Origin: Microbulbifer okhotskensis
GTDB lineage: Bacteria > Pseudomonadota > Gammaproteobacteria > Pseudomonadales > Cellvibrionaceae
Reading direction: 5' to 3'
DNA: 64,000 nt
Assembly: GCF_023895975.1 (NCBI RefSeq)
Contig: NZ_JALBWM010000004.1
Span: forward strand, 33,558-97,557
Each line of letters begins with the position of its first letter. Position 1 is the first letter of the stretch. Under the pieces are notes generated by a model. The model worked only from the letters and a program-made list of their open reading frames with translations, made no database searches and had not been told where the DNA came from. Below, piece after piece: positions 25,496-35,837 of this stretch. A program made the translations under genes and the position numbers.

Positions 25496-27046
25496 TTAGC
25501 GAATAACCGGTGGTGTACTAAAAGTGTGATAGGGAGCCGGTGAAGGTACGGTCCATTCCAAGCCTTCTGGATTATCCCAAACTTCATCAGAGGCTTTCTT
25601 GCCACCCATCACTGTGCGCACAACATTAAATAGGAATACGATCTGTGCTGCACCAAACAAAAATGCACCAATACTGGAAATTTGATTAAAATCAGCAAAC
25701 TGCAGTGCATAATCCGGAATGCGTCTTGGCATACCAGCGAGACCGACAAAATGCATTGGGAAGAAGGTGACATTTAGACCTATAAACGCCAGCCAGAAAT
25801 GTACTTTCCCCATGACTTCGCTATACATATTCCCGGTCCACTTTGGCAGCCAGTAATAGACCCCAGCAGTGATGGAGAAAATTGCTCCAGGAACCAGTAC
25901 ATAGTGAAAGTGGGCAACAACAAAGTAGGTATCATGATATTGAAAATCGGCTGGAGCAATCGCTAGCATTAAGCCGGAAAAACCACCGATTGCAAACAGA
26001 ATTATGAACGCAATTGCAAACAACATTGGAGTTTCGAAAGTCATGGACCCGCGAAACATGGTTGAGACCCAGTTAAAAATTTTCACTCCGGTGGGTACGG
26101 CAATCAACATTGTGGCATACATAAAGAATAGCTCACCGGCAATCGGCATCCCCACAGTGAACATATGATGCGCCCATACGATAAAGCTCAAAAATGCGAT
26201 GGCTGCCGTTGCATAAACCATGGAGCTATATCCAAACAGTGGCTTTCTAGCAAAGGTTGGAATAATTGCAGAGATGATACCAAAGGCTGGCAAGATCATG
26301 ATGTAAACTTCTGGATGGCCGAAGAACCAAAATACATGCTGGAACAATACCGGGTCGCCGCCGCCTGCCGCACTAAAGAAACTCGTTCCAAAATGTATGT
26401 CCATTAACATCATGGTCACAACACCAGCCAAAACCGGCATTACTGCAATCAATAGGTAGGCGGTTATTAGCCAGGTCCATACGAATAGCGGCATTTTCAT
26501 CAGGGTCATACCCGGAGCACGCATATTCAGGATTGTTGCAATAATATTGATCGCTCCCATAATCGAGGATGCACCCATTATATGGATGGCAAAGATAAAG
26601 AAGGTCACACTGGGTGGGGCATACTCAGTAGATAGCGGGGCATAAAATGTCCATCCAAAATTTGGAGCGCCCCCTTCCATAAATAGCGTGGAAGCCAGCA
26701 TGGCAAAAGCAAAAGGAAGAATCCAAAAGCTCCAGTTATTCATGCGTGGTAATGCCATATCGGGTGCACCTATCATCATCGGAAGCATCCAGTTTGCCAG
26801 GCCGACAAAGGCTGGCATGACTGCTCCAAATACCATGATAAGGCCATGCATAGTTGTCATTTGGTTAAAGAATTCCGGCTGAACAATTTGCAAGCCGGGT
26901 TCAAACAGTTCGGCACGTATGACAAGGGCCATACACCCACCGAGTAAGAACATTGCAAAGCTGAACCACAAATACATAGAACCGATATCTTTGTGGTTGG
27001 TTGTATAGAGCCAACGCTTTAAACCGGGCTGAGGGCCATGTGCCAT
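25496..27046 (-). CDS. coxA: Cytochrome c oxidase subunit I
   Basis: A 516-residue heme-copper oxidase catalytic subunit with twelve helices. Heme and CuB ligands are visible: MTTMHGLIMVF (heme a), HPEVYIMILP with the cross-linked His/Tyr pair, WAHHMFTVG (CuB) and VAHFHYVLV (heme a3 and a). It reduces oxygen to water with proton pumping. It is in the operon between coxB and ctaG, 20 bases after coxB, with GGAGG before the ATG. Confidence 0.98.
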   Translation of the reverse strand: MAHGPQPGLKRWLYTTNHKDIGSMYLWFSFAMFLLGGCMALVIRAELFEPGLQIVQPEFFNQMTTMHGLIMVFGAVMPAFVGLANWMLPMMIGAPDMALPRMNNWSFWILPFAFAMLASTLFMEGGAPNFGWTFYAPLSTEYAPPSVTFFIFAIHIMGASSIMGAINIIATILNMRAPGMTLMKMPLFVWTWLITAYLLIAVMPVLAGVVTMMLMDIHFGTSFFSAAGGGDPVLFQHVFWFFGHPEVYIMILPAFGIISAIIPTFARKPLFGYSSMVYATAAIAFLSFIVWAHHMFTVGMPIAGELFFMYATMLIAVPTGVKIFNWVSTMFRGSMTFETPMLFAIAFIILFAIGGFSGLMLAIAPADFQYHDTYFVVAHFHYVLVPGAIFSITAGVYYWLPKWTGNMYSEVMGKVHFWLAFIGLNVTFFPMHFVGLAGMPRRIPDYALQFADFNQISSIGAFLFGAAQIVFLFNVVRTVMGGKKASDEVWDNPEGLEWTVPSPAPYHTFSTPPVIR

Positions 27047-27066
27047 TGTAAAATTCCTCCGAGCGC

Positions 27067-28212
27067 TTACTGCTTATTCTTAAAATTGAGAATATCTACG
27101 GGCTGCACCGTATCACCCATCTCATTACCGAATGCGTTTCGTTGGTAGGTAATCACTGCTGCGAGATCAACCTCTGACAGTTGTTCACCAAAGGCTTGCA
27201 TTGCGGGATTCACCTCGGAACCGTCGATAACGATATTCATGTGGCCAGTAAGTGGGCCAGTGGCGATTTTGGAACCCGCAATCGCGGGGAACACGCCGGG
27301 AACACCCTGCCCATTTGGCTGATGGCAGGCGGCACACGTACGACTGTAGACTTTCTCTCCCTGAGCAAACAGCTCATCGAAAGTGAAAGTTTTTGCGGTA
27401 AGCTCTTTCAATTTGACCGCATCGGCGGCGCGAGAAGTCAACCATGTATCATATTCAGCCTGCGGGACCGCTTTCACTACAATAGGCATAAAACCGTGAT
27501 CTTTGCCGCACAGTTCAGCACACTGACCACGATAGATTCCCGGCTCCTCAATGCGCGTCCAGGATTGATTGATAAACCCTGGGATCGCATCTTGTTTGAC
27601 GGCCAAATCTGGCACCCACCAAGCATGGATCACATCATTTGCTGTGATCAGAAAACGTATTTTTTTCTTGATGGGAACAACGAGAGGTTCATCTACCTCG
27701 AGAAGATAGTTAACCCCCTTTGGTTGCAGATTATCAATTTCTGCTTTAGGAGTGGAGAGATTGGAAAAAAATGAAACCTCAGACCCACGGTATTCGTATT
27801 TCCACTTCCACTGATACCCGGTTATCAGGATATTGAGGTCTGCTTCCTCAGTATCATAAATATCATAAAGTGTTTTGGTGGCCGGTATTGCCATCAAAAT
27901 TAAGATAACGGTGGGTATGATGGTCCAAATCAACTCCACAGCTGTACTCTCATGGAACTGTGCTGCTTTGTAACCCTTACTCTTGCGGTGACGCCACATA
28001 CTGTAAAACATAATGCCGAACACCAACGCACCTATGGCTACACAAATCCAGAATATCAACATGTGTAACTGGTAGGTGGTCTGGGCAACTTCCGTCACCC
28101 CCCGGGGCATATTTAAACCCCAGCGCTCAACATCCTGCTCGTCCGCTAAGACAGCTTGTACAGATAGCGAAGTAGCCAGCAAGGCGAACAGCCGATCGAA
28201 GCCTCTCAACAT
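27067..28212 (-). CDS. coxB: Cytochrome c oxidase subunit II with fused cytochrome c domain
   Basis: A 381-residue protein with a signal peptide, two transmembrane helices and a periplasmic CuA domain with the ligands GQCAELCGKDHGFM near residue 235. A C-terminal cytochrome c domain with CAACH near residue 304 makes this a caa3-like subunit II. The fused cytochrome would take electrons from soluble carriers such as cytochrome c4. It is the first gene of the cox operon; the 5' region has a short hairpin (GGGT/ACCC) and a GGAGAT element. Confidence 0.96.
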   Translation of the reverse strand: MLRGFDRLFALLATSLSVQAVLADEQDVERWGLNMPRGVTEVAQTTYQLHMLIFWICVAIGALVFGIMFYSMWRHRKSKGYKAAQFHESTAVELIWTIIPTVILILMAIPATKTLYDIYDTEEADLNILITGYQWKWKYEYRGSEVSFFSNLSTPKAEIDNLQPKGVNYLLEVDEPLVVPIKKKIRFLITANDVIHAWWVPDLAVKQDAIPGFINQSWTRIEEPGIYRGQCAELCGKDHGFMPIVVKAVPQAEYDTWLTSRAADAVKLKELTAKTFTFDELFAQGEKVYSRTCAACHQPNGQGVPGVFPAIAGSKIATGPLTGHMNIVIDGSEVNPAMQAFGEQLSEVDLAAVITYQRNAFGNEMGDTVQPVDILNFKNKQ

Positions 28213-29216
28213 CGCCTACAGATCTCCGTGGTTGCGGGTCTCCTTGCGAAACCCGTAATTTCTATTTTGGCCACTGGCCTTCACGGATAAACGAATCTCA
28301 CCTGTATTAACTGTCTTACAGGATTAATCCCACACAAAAATTGTGGACATACTGTAGTAACACAAGACAACATACACTGGGCGAGGAGATCTCCCCGCGC
28401 TACTGCCGACAGTGCAACTTGTTATTCTTAATAAAAGATTTTTTACTCCAGATGTCGTCGTCCGGAAAGGTACAACCAACAACCAGTTTTTTCTTTATTT
28501 ATTGCAACTACTGCAGGTACAAAAGGAACACATTGCTGCAGAAAAGTCAATCAGATGTATTGTTAGAAAAATTCAGCTTTATTTCTGAAATTGGTGAAAT
28601 CAACAAATAAATTCAACCACTTAGCTGGAATATTTTTCTACTTGCTCGGAGAGTGAGGAAATTATTAAACTAGAACAACTTGTTTGGCAAAATATGACAA
28701 CTTTCTACCAGTTTATACACACCCAATCCCAGGCAAGCTTTTAATCTACTCGATATCTGAGTACTGCTGTGAATGTCAAAAATTCTTAATACTAAATTAT
28801 GACAACAAGCATCGACTCTCGGTTACCTGAAAGAATGGGGATAAAAGTCCATCAGCCACGATATAGCTGAATGTTAAAGGAGTATTCCTGCACTCACTTT
28901 GCAACAAATCAAGCACTCTTTGAAATGGACAGGACCCGTATCTCTCTATTTGCGTGAATTTGATGCGAATAAGTTTTCCAGCATGTGGTTATCTCTTGTA
29001 CTATCTCCTCTCCGGTCCAATGAAACGGACGCCAAATCAACCTATGATGTTGCGTTGTTTAGAGTAAAAAATTCGTGAAACTTGGTGAATAATGTTTGCT
29101 GCTATCTCAACACAAGAAGTCATACAGTCCATGATGTGATTTCATAAGTATCAGTTCAACTTCAGTCTTTACGCACTTCAACAAGTGTTCACTCTTTTGA
29201 TCAGTCATTGTTAGCT
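28213..29216. other. Gene-poor region between cox operon and MATE gene
   Basis: About one kilobase, AT-rich to the right, with no convincing coding region. The left end must hold the cox operon promoter on the minus strand. A CTGTA…TACAG inverted repeat lies at 28302-28321 and a GGAGATCTCC palindrome near 28387-28396. Short open frames at 28341-28610 (plus) and 28899-29077 (plus) have no ribosome-binding site at a useful distance and no recognisable product. Confidence 0.5.
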
Positions 29217-30563
29217 ATGTCTACTGCACACACAGATTCTCAACCTTTGTCACGAGTCTGGAACCTGGCTTGGCCAATGATTCTCAGTAATATTTCAGTT
29301 CCTTTGCTAGGTATCGTGGACACTGCAATACTCGGGCATCTGTCCTCCCCCGATTATTTATCCGGAGTGGCGATCGGCGCTAGCGTGATGTCTATGCTTC
29401 TGTGGGCATTTGGATTCCTGCGCATGGGAACTACCGGGCTAGTCGCCAGAAGTGAGGACTTGGGGATCCAGTGGTTACTACGCGCGTTGATATTGGCTGT
29501 CGGGCTGGGTATTTTAGTTATTTTTATCGCTTTTCCTCTGCTTGGCTTTATTGTCAGCTGGATGAACGCCAGTCTCGAGGCCGGTCCCCATGCACTTGCC
29601 TACCTGAATATTCGCTTGCTCTCTGCACCTTTAGTTCTGGCAAATTTTGCCATTCTCGGGTTCTTTATTGGTCGGCAGGATAGTCGTGCCCCCCTGTATA
29701 TTCTTCTAGCGGCCAATCTACTCAATATCGCGCTGGATTTCCTTCTTATCCTTGGCCTTGGTCTGGGGGCCAGAGGAGCAGCCGCAGCTACGGTCTGCGC
29801 TGATGTCTTCGCCTTCCTACTGGGCTTATATTTACTTTCTCGCGTCAATAAAAACATCTGGCCCTATATCTGCATAGAGATTCGAAAGAAAAATTTTCTT
29901 CCGTGGATTGACTCCACCCCCTGGCTAAACCTGATGAAGATAAATGCTGATCTTTTTATCAGAACCTGCCTACTTCTCTTAACCCTGACATTCTTTACCG
30001 CTCAGGGAGCCGCTCAAGGCGACTCGGTCCTTGCCGCTAACGCGATACTGCTGCAGCTGCTTATGATGACTTCTTATGCGCTGGATGGATTTGCCCATGC
30101 AACCGAGGCATTGGTCGGCGAATCAATGGCCAAGAAATCTCAACGCTTATTTGAAGCTACAGTGCGCAGCGCTGGTCTTTGGGCGCTGGCCAGCGCCACC
30201 TTGATTACGGTGATACTGACGCTAGGTAAGCCCCTGATACTATCGTTATTTACCGATATTGAATCGGTGATCGAGCAGGCTGAGCAAGTATACTGGTGGC
30301 TTTGTGCTCTGCCTTTGATTGCGGTATGGAGTTATCAGCTCGATGGTGTATTTATCGGTGCGGGAAAAAGCCGTGATATGCGCAATACGATGTTTATCGC
30401 TTCTGTAGTAATTTTCTTTCCCTGTTGGTGGCTAACCAGGGGCTGGGGCAACACTGGCATTTGGTTTAGCTTATTTTTATGGATTGGCACACGATCTTTG
30501 GGCCTTATTAGCTATTATCACTACTACACTGTAACCAATTCTTGGTTGCACAAACAAAGCTGA
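29217..30563 (+). CDS. MATE family efflux transporter (DinF-like)
   Basis: A 448-residue membrane protein with about twelve helices in two halves. Family features include PMILSNISVPLLGIVDTAILGHL near the N-terminus and the second-half segment LLMMTSYALDGFAHATEALVG, typical of DinF-type MATE proteins. Members export cationic compounds in exchange for Na+ or H+; the substrate is unknown. ATG 29217 is chosen, as the upstream TTG at 29208 adds only three residues. It is a single gene and the IS5-type element is inserted about 60 bases after its stop. Confidence 0.93.
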   Translation: MSTAHTDSQPLSRVWNLAWPMILSNISVPLLGIVDTAILGHLSSPDYLSGVAIGASVMSMLLWAFGFLRMGTTGLVARSEDLGIQWLLRALILAVGLGILVIFIAFPLLGFIVSWMNASLEAGPHALAYLNIRLLSAPLVLANFAILGFFIGRQDSRAPLYILLAANLLNIALDFLLILGLGLGARGAAAATVCADVFAFLLGLYLLSRVNKNIWPYICIEIRKKNFLPWIDSTPWLNLMKINADLFIRTCLLLLTLTFFTAQGAAQGDSVLAANAILLQLLMMTSYALDGFAHATEALVGESMAKKSQRLFEATVRSAGLWALASATLITVILTLGKPLILSLFTDIESVIEQAEQVYWWLCALPLIAVWSYQLDGVFIGAGKSRDMRNTMFIASVVIFFPCWWLTRGWGNTGIWFSLFLWIGTRSLGLISYYHYYTVTNSWLHKQS

Positions 30564-30620
30564 TGGATCTGAAATACTTGGCTAGAAATATAAAGTAATA
30601 GGCTAAGAAGTCTATTACAA

Positions 30621-31796
30621 CTAGGGAACCTCTGAATAATTCCGAGCTAATTTGGTAGTATTCAGTTACCCGTCAAGACTACGATAGATCATGCACCAAG
30701 TCACCTTTGCCGAAGCAGAATACAATCTAAAGCGCCGTATAACTCGCCGAGAGAAGTTTCTTTCTCAGATGGATACCCTCATCCCATGGCAGCGACTAGA
30801 AGCTCGGATAACACCTTGTTATCCACGAGGCAAACGTGGCCGGCAGCCGTATCCATTGATGTGTCATGCTCCGCATTCACTGTATGCAGCTGTTTTACAA
30901 TCTCAGCGACCCTGCTATGGAAGATACCCTCTATGAAATTGAATCAATGCGTAATTTCGCTGGATTGACTTTGAGTGGCCCAATTCCCGACGAGACAACG
31001 ATTCTTAACTTTCGCCACTTATTGGAGTCCAATCAGCTGAGTACAGCTCTATTTGAGGAAATAGATAAGCATCTCGCGGGGAATGGCCTGGCACTGCGTG
31101 AAGGTACCATTGTAGATGCCACGATTATCTCCGCACCAACTTCGACGAAGAATAAAAAGAAGGAGCGCGACCCAGAAATGCATCAAACTAAAAAAGGGAA
31201 TCAGTGGCACTTTGGTATGAAGATGCACATTGGTACAGATGACACCCTTGGGCTCATACATAGCCTCGACATAACAGCCGCTAACCAGCATGACATTACC
31301 GCAACAGGTAAATTGCTACATGGTAAAGAGAAGCGTGTTTGGGGAGACTCTGGCTACACGGGTGCGGAAAAGCGCGAAGAGCTTAAATCTAAAGAGGTGG
31401 AGTGGCACATTGCAGAGAAACGAAGTCGCTTGAAACATCGTCCGGGGCGTGCTGAGTTGAGAAAGGTAGAAAAAATAAAGGCGCAGATTAGGGCAAAAGT
31501 AGAGCACCCATTCCGATATATAAAAAATATCTTCGGGTATGGAAAAGTACGCTATCGAGGTTTAGAAAAAAACGCTCAGCGCTTGTACCTCTTGGCAGGC
31601 TTCACCAACTTGTTAATTGGGAAAAAATATCTGGTGACCTAGGGTCAGTGCGCCCAAAATCTGTAAAATGCGGATTTTGGGCAATAGAAATGGAGATAAA
31701 TACGCATGGAAACCTGAGTTTCGACTAAAAAATAAGCGTTTTTTGATTTTGTAAAAGGTGATGAAGGAGTAGAAGCTGCTTTTCAGAGCTTCCCTA
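30621..31796 (+). mobile_element. IS5-family insertion sequence with target duplication
   Basis: A 1,168-bp element (30625-31792) bounded by inverted repeats GGAACCTCTGAA and GGAAGCTCTGAA (11 of 12 match) and flanked by a 4-bp direct repeat CTAG (30621-30624 and 31793-31796). CTAG fits the YTAR target preference of IS5-group elements. Inside is a DDE transposase gene broken by a frameshift, and near the right end a 10-bp hairpin (GCCCAAAATC/GATTTTGGGC, 31652-31682). The intact target duplication means the element has not been deleted or rearranged since insertion. It interrupts no gene. Confidence 0.93.
30691..31642 (+). pseudogene. IS5-family transposase, frameshifted
   Basis: The transposase is split between two frames. 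The first part (MHQVTFAEAEYNLKRR … GRQPYPL, from 30691) joins the second (MLRIHCMQLFYNLSDP … to 31642) across positions about 30858-30868, where the sequence TTGATGTGTCATGCTC carries one base too many for continuous reading. The second part has the DDE features of IS5 transposases: VDATIISAP, the HQTKKGNQWHFGMK block, GDSGYTGAEKR and RAKVEHPFRYIK. IS5-subgroup transposases are normally a single reading frame of about 320 residues, so this copy is probably inactive unless ribosomes shift frame there or the base is a sequencing error. Confidence 0.85.
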
Positions 31797-32012
31797 GATA
31801 ATTCTTGACGCGCGATTATCGCAAAATATACGTTACATTACTCAAAAGGACGTTAACTGAGGAGTAATCTATATTCTTACAGGTTAGAGCACAAAATAAA
31901 CCACCTCTAAATCCTTATTACAGAGATGTCCCAGAAAACACAAGAAAAATTATCTCAGGATGGTAAATACTGAGCGGGTATAATTATAAATTAAAAAGCC
32001 AGCTCGCCATTT

Positions 32013-32846
32013 TTAAAGACTTGAAGATTGAACCTGCTTATGCACTAATATTTGTTTAAAATTAGCATAAAAAGGCCCCTCTCCCTGCATTACGGCACCA
32101 TATATACCTTCAACTTCTTCTCTCAAGCCCTTTTTATAGAAGAATAAGCTGCCATTTCTGGCGCTATAAGACTTTGGGTTTTCTGCCATAACTTTATAAA
32201 ACTGGGAAACTCTTTCCAGATAGGTATCTACTTGCCTTTTTGAAAAACTACCCTTTTGATAGTAATCAAGAACCTCAGAACTTATCTGTTGCAGTACTGC
32301 TTCCCTATCCTGCTTGGAGAATCGGTACGCCTTAAGTTGAGTATTGATATCTCGCCGCAGATCTTTCATATAGCGGTCAGCCGCTTCTGAGGACTCATAT
32401 AATGCGTTAATTACTTTTTTTCTTTTCCGCAGTGCGCCTCGATCTTTCAAAGCTTTAACATTGGTAATATCAGCTGAAGCGAAATCCCCCAGTGGGTGGA
32501 AAATGGTAACATGCTGTAAATTACTGTTTCTGGTTAATTTTCCACACATTTTAACCGCGTAATTCCAATTCTCATAAGGCGCATCATCGAGTATCTTTGC
32601 CGGGAGCGCCTCAATCTTGGCATTCAGGCGTTTTTCTTCTTCAATATAGAAGTCAGGCTGCTCTTTCCAGTTATTAGCCTGTAACCTAAACAGAGTTAAA
32701 ATACCCTGATTGACACAACTTGTCAGCAGATGTGCCGTTTGCTCTCTTTGCCGCTCCTTATTTTTTCGATAGTGATCCAGGCCGTACAAGCCCAAAACCA
32801 TTAGAGCAACCAAAACCACCAGTGCTAATAAATATATTTTTTTCAC
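32013..32846 (-). CDS. Membrane-anchored hypothetical protein, 277 residues
   Basis: One N-terminal transmembrane helix (IYLLALVVLVALMVLGLYG) serves as a signal anchor. The rest is a charged, mostly helical periplasmic domain (KNKERQREQTAHLL, EEEKRLNAKIEALPAK) with two Cys (TSCVNQ, VKMCGKL). No family recognised. Its start overlaps the yheV stop by four bases, so it is the distal gene of a prlC–yheV transcript. It is next to the IS5-type insertion but not disrupted. Confidence 0.7.
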   Translation of the reverse strand: MKKIYLLALVVLVALMVLGLYGLDHYRKNKERQREQTAHLLTSCVNQGILTLFRLQANNWKEQPDFYIEEEKRLNAKIEALPAKILDDAPYENWNYAVKMCGKLTRNSNLQHVTIFHPLGDFASADITNVKALKDRGALRKRKKVINALYESSEAADRYMKDLRRDINTQLKAYRFSKQDREAVLQQISSEVLDYYQKGSFSKRQVDTYLERVSQFYKVMAENPKSYSARNGSLFFYKKGLREEVEGIYGAVMQGEGPFYANFKQILVHKQVQSSSL

Positions 32847-33115
32847 TTTTTTCTATTACTTGTGGGCTGGATTAATGCCACTGTCTGCTCGTGAACCTCT
32901 TTATCTTTAGTTAAGCGAGTCGACAATTCTGCTGGCCCTGACTGCAACCGAATTTCATCCTTAAACCCACAGGAAACACATTCCCGGTAATTTTTCCCGT
33001 CCATGAGATAGTTAATGATTTTGTCCATTTCACTACATCGGGGACACACGGCTCCAGCGATAAATCTTTTTTTTACAGCCTTACCAGGCTGAGGGGAACT
33101 TTCTTTTTTCATCAT
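32843..33115 (-). CDS. yheV: YheV family zinc ribbon protein
   Basis: A 90-residue protein with two CxxC pairs, CPRC (AGAVCPRCSEMDK) and CVSC (YRECVSCGFKDE), forming a small zinc ribbon. This is the YheV (DUF2387) family, found beside prlC in pseudomonads. The role is unknown; such ribbons often bind nucleic acid or protein. It starts about 35 bases after the prlC stop and overlaps the next gene. Confidence 0.88.
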   Translation of the reverse strand: MMKKESSPQPGKAVKKRFIAGAVCPRCSEMDKIINYLMDGKNYRECVSCGFKDEIRLQSGPAELSTRLTKDKEVHEQTVALIQPTSNRKK

Positions 33116-33149
33116 GATTACTACTCAATATTTCATGATACACAGTCCC

Positions 33150-35198
33150 TTATGAGGGACTGATATTCAACTCCTGCTGCTCTATACCGGAGTGGCGCAA
33201 CAGGGCATCTATGTTAGGTTGACGGCCTCTAAAGTGTACAAATAGGTCCAGTGCATCGCGGCTGCCACCCTGCTCCAGTATATTGTGGAGGAATTTTTCA
33301 CCGGTTTTACGATCAAAAATGCCCTCTTCCTCGAAGAGCGAGAAAGCATCTGAGGAGAGCACTTCTGCCCACTTGTAACTGTAATAGCCTGCTGCGTAAC
33401 CACCGGCAAAAATATGGCTAAAAGCGTGCTGGAATCGGTTCTCAGAAGCGATTGGCACTACGGCGACCTCCTCGCGCACCTCGTCCAAAAGTAACTGTAC
33501 CTGTTCTGCTTTCAGCGGTGCGTCACTGGCATGCAGACGGAAATCAAACAGTGCAAATTCTAGCTGACGCACAGTAAACATTGCTGATTGGAAATTTTTT
33601 GCAGCAAGCATTTTTTCCAGTAGAACCTCGGGAAGAGGCTCCCCAGTTTCATAGTGTGCAGAAATCATAGCGATTGCCTGCGGTTGCCAGCACCAATTTT
33701 CCAGAAACTGGCTGGGCATTTCCACTGCGTCCCAAGCCACACCGTTAATACCGGAAACCGCTGCTACATCAATCTGTGTCAGCATATGGTGCAGACCGTG
33801 GCCAAACTCGTGGAACAGTGTAGTCACTTCGGTATGGGTAAGCAGCGAAGGCATAGCGCCAACTGCCGGACTGAAGTTACAGACGAGGTACGCGATAGGC
33901 AGCTGCAGGCCCTCTGGTGTTTGACGGCGGCTGCTAACCGTATCCATCCAGGCACCGCCTCGTTTCTTTTCACGCGCAAAGGCGTCCAGGTAAAAGCCCG
34001 CGATCTTTTCGCCATTTTTAAGCAACCAGAAGAACTGTACATCCGAATGCCAGGTGGCGATGTCGGTGCCTTCTTCAACCGTCACAGCAAATAGTTTTTC
34101 AACCACCGTAAACAAACCGCTCAGCACCTTGGCATAGGGGAAGTAGGGGCGAAGCTCCTCTTGACTAATGGCATAGCGCTGCTGTTTTAGTTTTTCCCCT
34201 ACCCAGGCGATATCCCAGGGTTGTAGCGCATCGACATTGAGCTTATCCGTAGCGAATTCACGTAACTCAGAGATTTCACTGCGTGCAGCAGGCTTAGCGC
34301 GCTCAGCCAGGTCATTGAGAAACTCCAGCACCGCCTCGGCATCTGCTGCCATTTTGCTGGCCAGGGAGAATTCAGCATAGTTTTTCATTCCGAGTAGATT
34401 AGCTTGCTCTGCGCGTAACGTGAGAATGGCCTCCATGACCTCAGAATTATCGTATTCGCCTCCCTGGGGCCCAGTATCCGAGGCGCGGCTGATAAAGGCA
34501 GTATGTACCTCTCGGCGCAATTCCCGATTTTCAGCATGAGTCATTACCGCCAAATAGCTGGGGCCTTCAAGAGTAATCAGCCAGCCGTCCAGGCCCTTGG
34601 CCTCTGCAGCACTGTGTGCAGCGGCCAGTGCCGTTTGCGGCAATCCGAATAGTTGGGACTCATCTTCTGTGTGCCAGGTCCAGGCGCTGGTCGCGTCCAG
34701 AACATTGTTGGCAAACTGGCTGGACAGTTCTGCCAAGCGCCGGCTGTTCGCGGCAAACTGTTCGCGGGCTTGCCCCTGTAATCCAACACCGCTCAGCTCA
34801 AAGTCTCGCAAGCCCAGTTCGATCGACTGCTTGCGTGGCTGCTGCCAATTTTCAAATTCAGCGGACTGGGCCAGTTGGCGATAGACGTCGTAAAGTGCAC
34901 GATTTTGTCCCAGCTCGGTCCAGTAAGCGGTCACTTGAGTGAGACCCGCCTCATAGGGCGCCCGCCATTGGCCACTCAGCACACTGTTAAGGTGGCTTAC
35001 CGGCGAGAACGCCTTATTGAGTTGATCCTGAGCCTGTTCCAATGGCACCAACGTATTCTCCCAACTCGGCGCCTTCAATCCCTGTTGCAAGGTTTGCTCA
35101 CACGTCTTCACAAGCTCGGCAATGGCCGGTTCCACCAGCTCTGGCTCAAGTTTTTCAAAAGGGGGCAACAGTGGGATATTCAACAGTGGATTGGACAT
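33150..35198 (-). CDS. prlC: Oligopeptidase A, M3 family
   Basis: A 682-residue cytosolic metallopeptidase. The zinc motif HEFGHGLHH lies near residue 463 with the downstream Glu ligand in the GVAWDAVEMPSQF segment, both standard for M3 peptidases. It degrades short peptides and cleaved signal peptides. It is divergent from the gamma-carbonic anhydrase gene and precedes yheV, an arrangement known in Pseudomonas. An 8-bp hairpin (CAGTCCCT/AGGGACTG) overlaps the stop codon. Confidence 0.96.
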   Translation of the reverse strand: MSNPLLNIPLLPPFEKLEPELVEPAIAELVKTCEQTLQQGLKAPSWENTLVPLEQAQDQLNKAFSPVSHLNSVLSGQWRAPYEAGLTQVTAYWTELGQNRALYDVYRQLAQSAEFENWQQPRKQSIELGLRDFELSGVGLQGQAREQFAANSRRLAELSSQFANNVLDATSAWTWHTEDESQLFGLPQTALAAAHSAAEAKGLDGWLITLEGPSYLAVMTHAENRELRREVHTAFISRASDTGPQGGEYDNSEVMEAILTLRAEQANLLGMKNYAEFSLASKMAADAEAVLEFLNDLAERAKPAARSEISELREFATDKLNVDALQPWDIAWVGEKLKQQRYAISQEELRPYFPYAKVLSGLFTVVEKLFAVTVEEGTDIATWHSDVQFFWLLKNGEKIAGFYLDAFAREKKRGGAWMDTVSSRRQTPEGLQLPIAYLVCNFSPAVGAMPSLLTHTEVTTLFHEFGHGLHHMLTQIDVAAVSGINGVAWDAVEMPSQFLENWCWQPQAIAMISAHYETGEPLPEVLLEKMLAAKNFQSAMFTVRQLEFALFDFRLHASDAPLKAEQVQLLLDEVREEVAVVPIASENRFQHAFSHIFAGGYAAGYYSYKWAEVLSSDAFSLFEEEGIFDRKTGEKFLHNILEQGGSRDALDLFVHFRGRQPNIDALLRHSGIEQQELNISPS

Positions 35199-35263
35199 AC
35201 AAGACTCTGTGCTCGAATTAGGATAACGCTATGATAGAGGATTCATTGTACAGGAGCTTCTTT

Positions 35264-35818
35264 ATGTCCCCACTGCGTAGCCACGATAATTCCCTTGGCG
35301 AGAAATTTCCGCAACTTGGCGACAGCGTGTATATCGATCCTCAATCGGCCGTGATCGGCGATGTTATTCTCGGGGACGATTGCTCCGTATGGCCGATGGC
35401 CGTTGTACGCGGGGATATGCATAAAGTTCGTATCGGCGCGCGCACCAGTGTACAGGATGGAGCCGTGTTACATATCACCCATGCCGGACCGTTTAATACT
35501 GACGGTTGGCCACTGACCATCGGTGATGATGTCACCATCGGTCACAACGCCTGCTTGCACGGTTGTACCATCGGCAACCGGGTTTTGGTTGGAATTGGTT
35601 CTATCGTACTTGACGGCGCAACGATTGAAGACGAGGTGGTACTAGCAGCAGGGGCCTTGGTTCCGCCGGGAAAAACCCTTGAAAGTGGCTACCTCTACGT
35701 CGGAGCTCCCTGTAAAAAGGCTCGCCCTTTATCCGACAAAGAAAAGGCTTTCTTCCGCTATTCCGCTGAAAATTACGTTCAGTTAAAAGATCAATACCGC
35801 CTAAAAGAACAACCTTAA
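35264..35818 (+). CDS. Gamma-carbonic anhydrase-like hexapeptide protein
   Basis: A 184-residue left-handed beta-helix protein of the gamma-carbonic anhydrase/YrdA family. The three metal His candidates are in LHITHAG and IGHNACLHGC, and the repeats IGDDVTIG, IGNRVLVGIGS and IEDEVVLAAG are typical hexapeptide turns. Activity as a carbonic anhydrase is uncertain in this subfamily. The start at 35264 (MSPLRSHDNS) is chosen for its AGGAG element seven bases upstream; an earlier ATG at 35231 lies in a TATGAT sequence that looks like a -10 box. Confidence 0.9.
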   Translation: MSPLRSHDNSLGEKFPQLGDSVYIDPQSAVIGDVILGDDCSVWPMAVVRGDMHKVRIGARTSVQDGAVLHITHAGPFNTDGWPLTIGDDVTIGHNACLHGCTIGNRVLVGIGSIVLDGATIEDEVVLAAGALVPPGKTLESGYLYVGAPCKKARPLSDKEKAFFRYSAENYVQLKDQYRLKEQP

Positions 35819-35837
35819 CCTGGGACCTGCCACCAGT

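Noticed and set aside
28341..28610. An 89-residue plus-strand frame with two Cys pairs
   Set aside because: Starts at TTG without a ribosome-binding site, in a region of low coding quality. The Cys pairs alone do not establish a zinc protein.
28899..29077. A 59-codon plus-strand frame upstream of the MATE gene
   Set aside because: The only purine-rich element (AAAGGAG) is 16 bases away from a TTG start, and the product resembles nothing I know.
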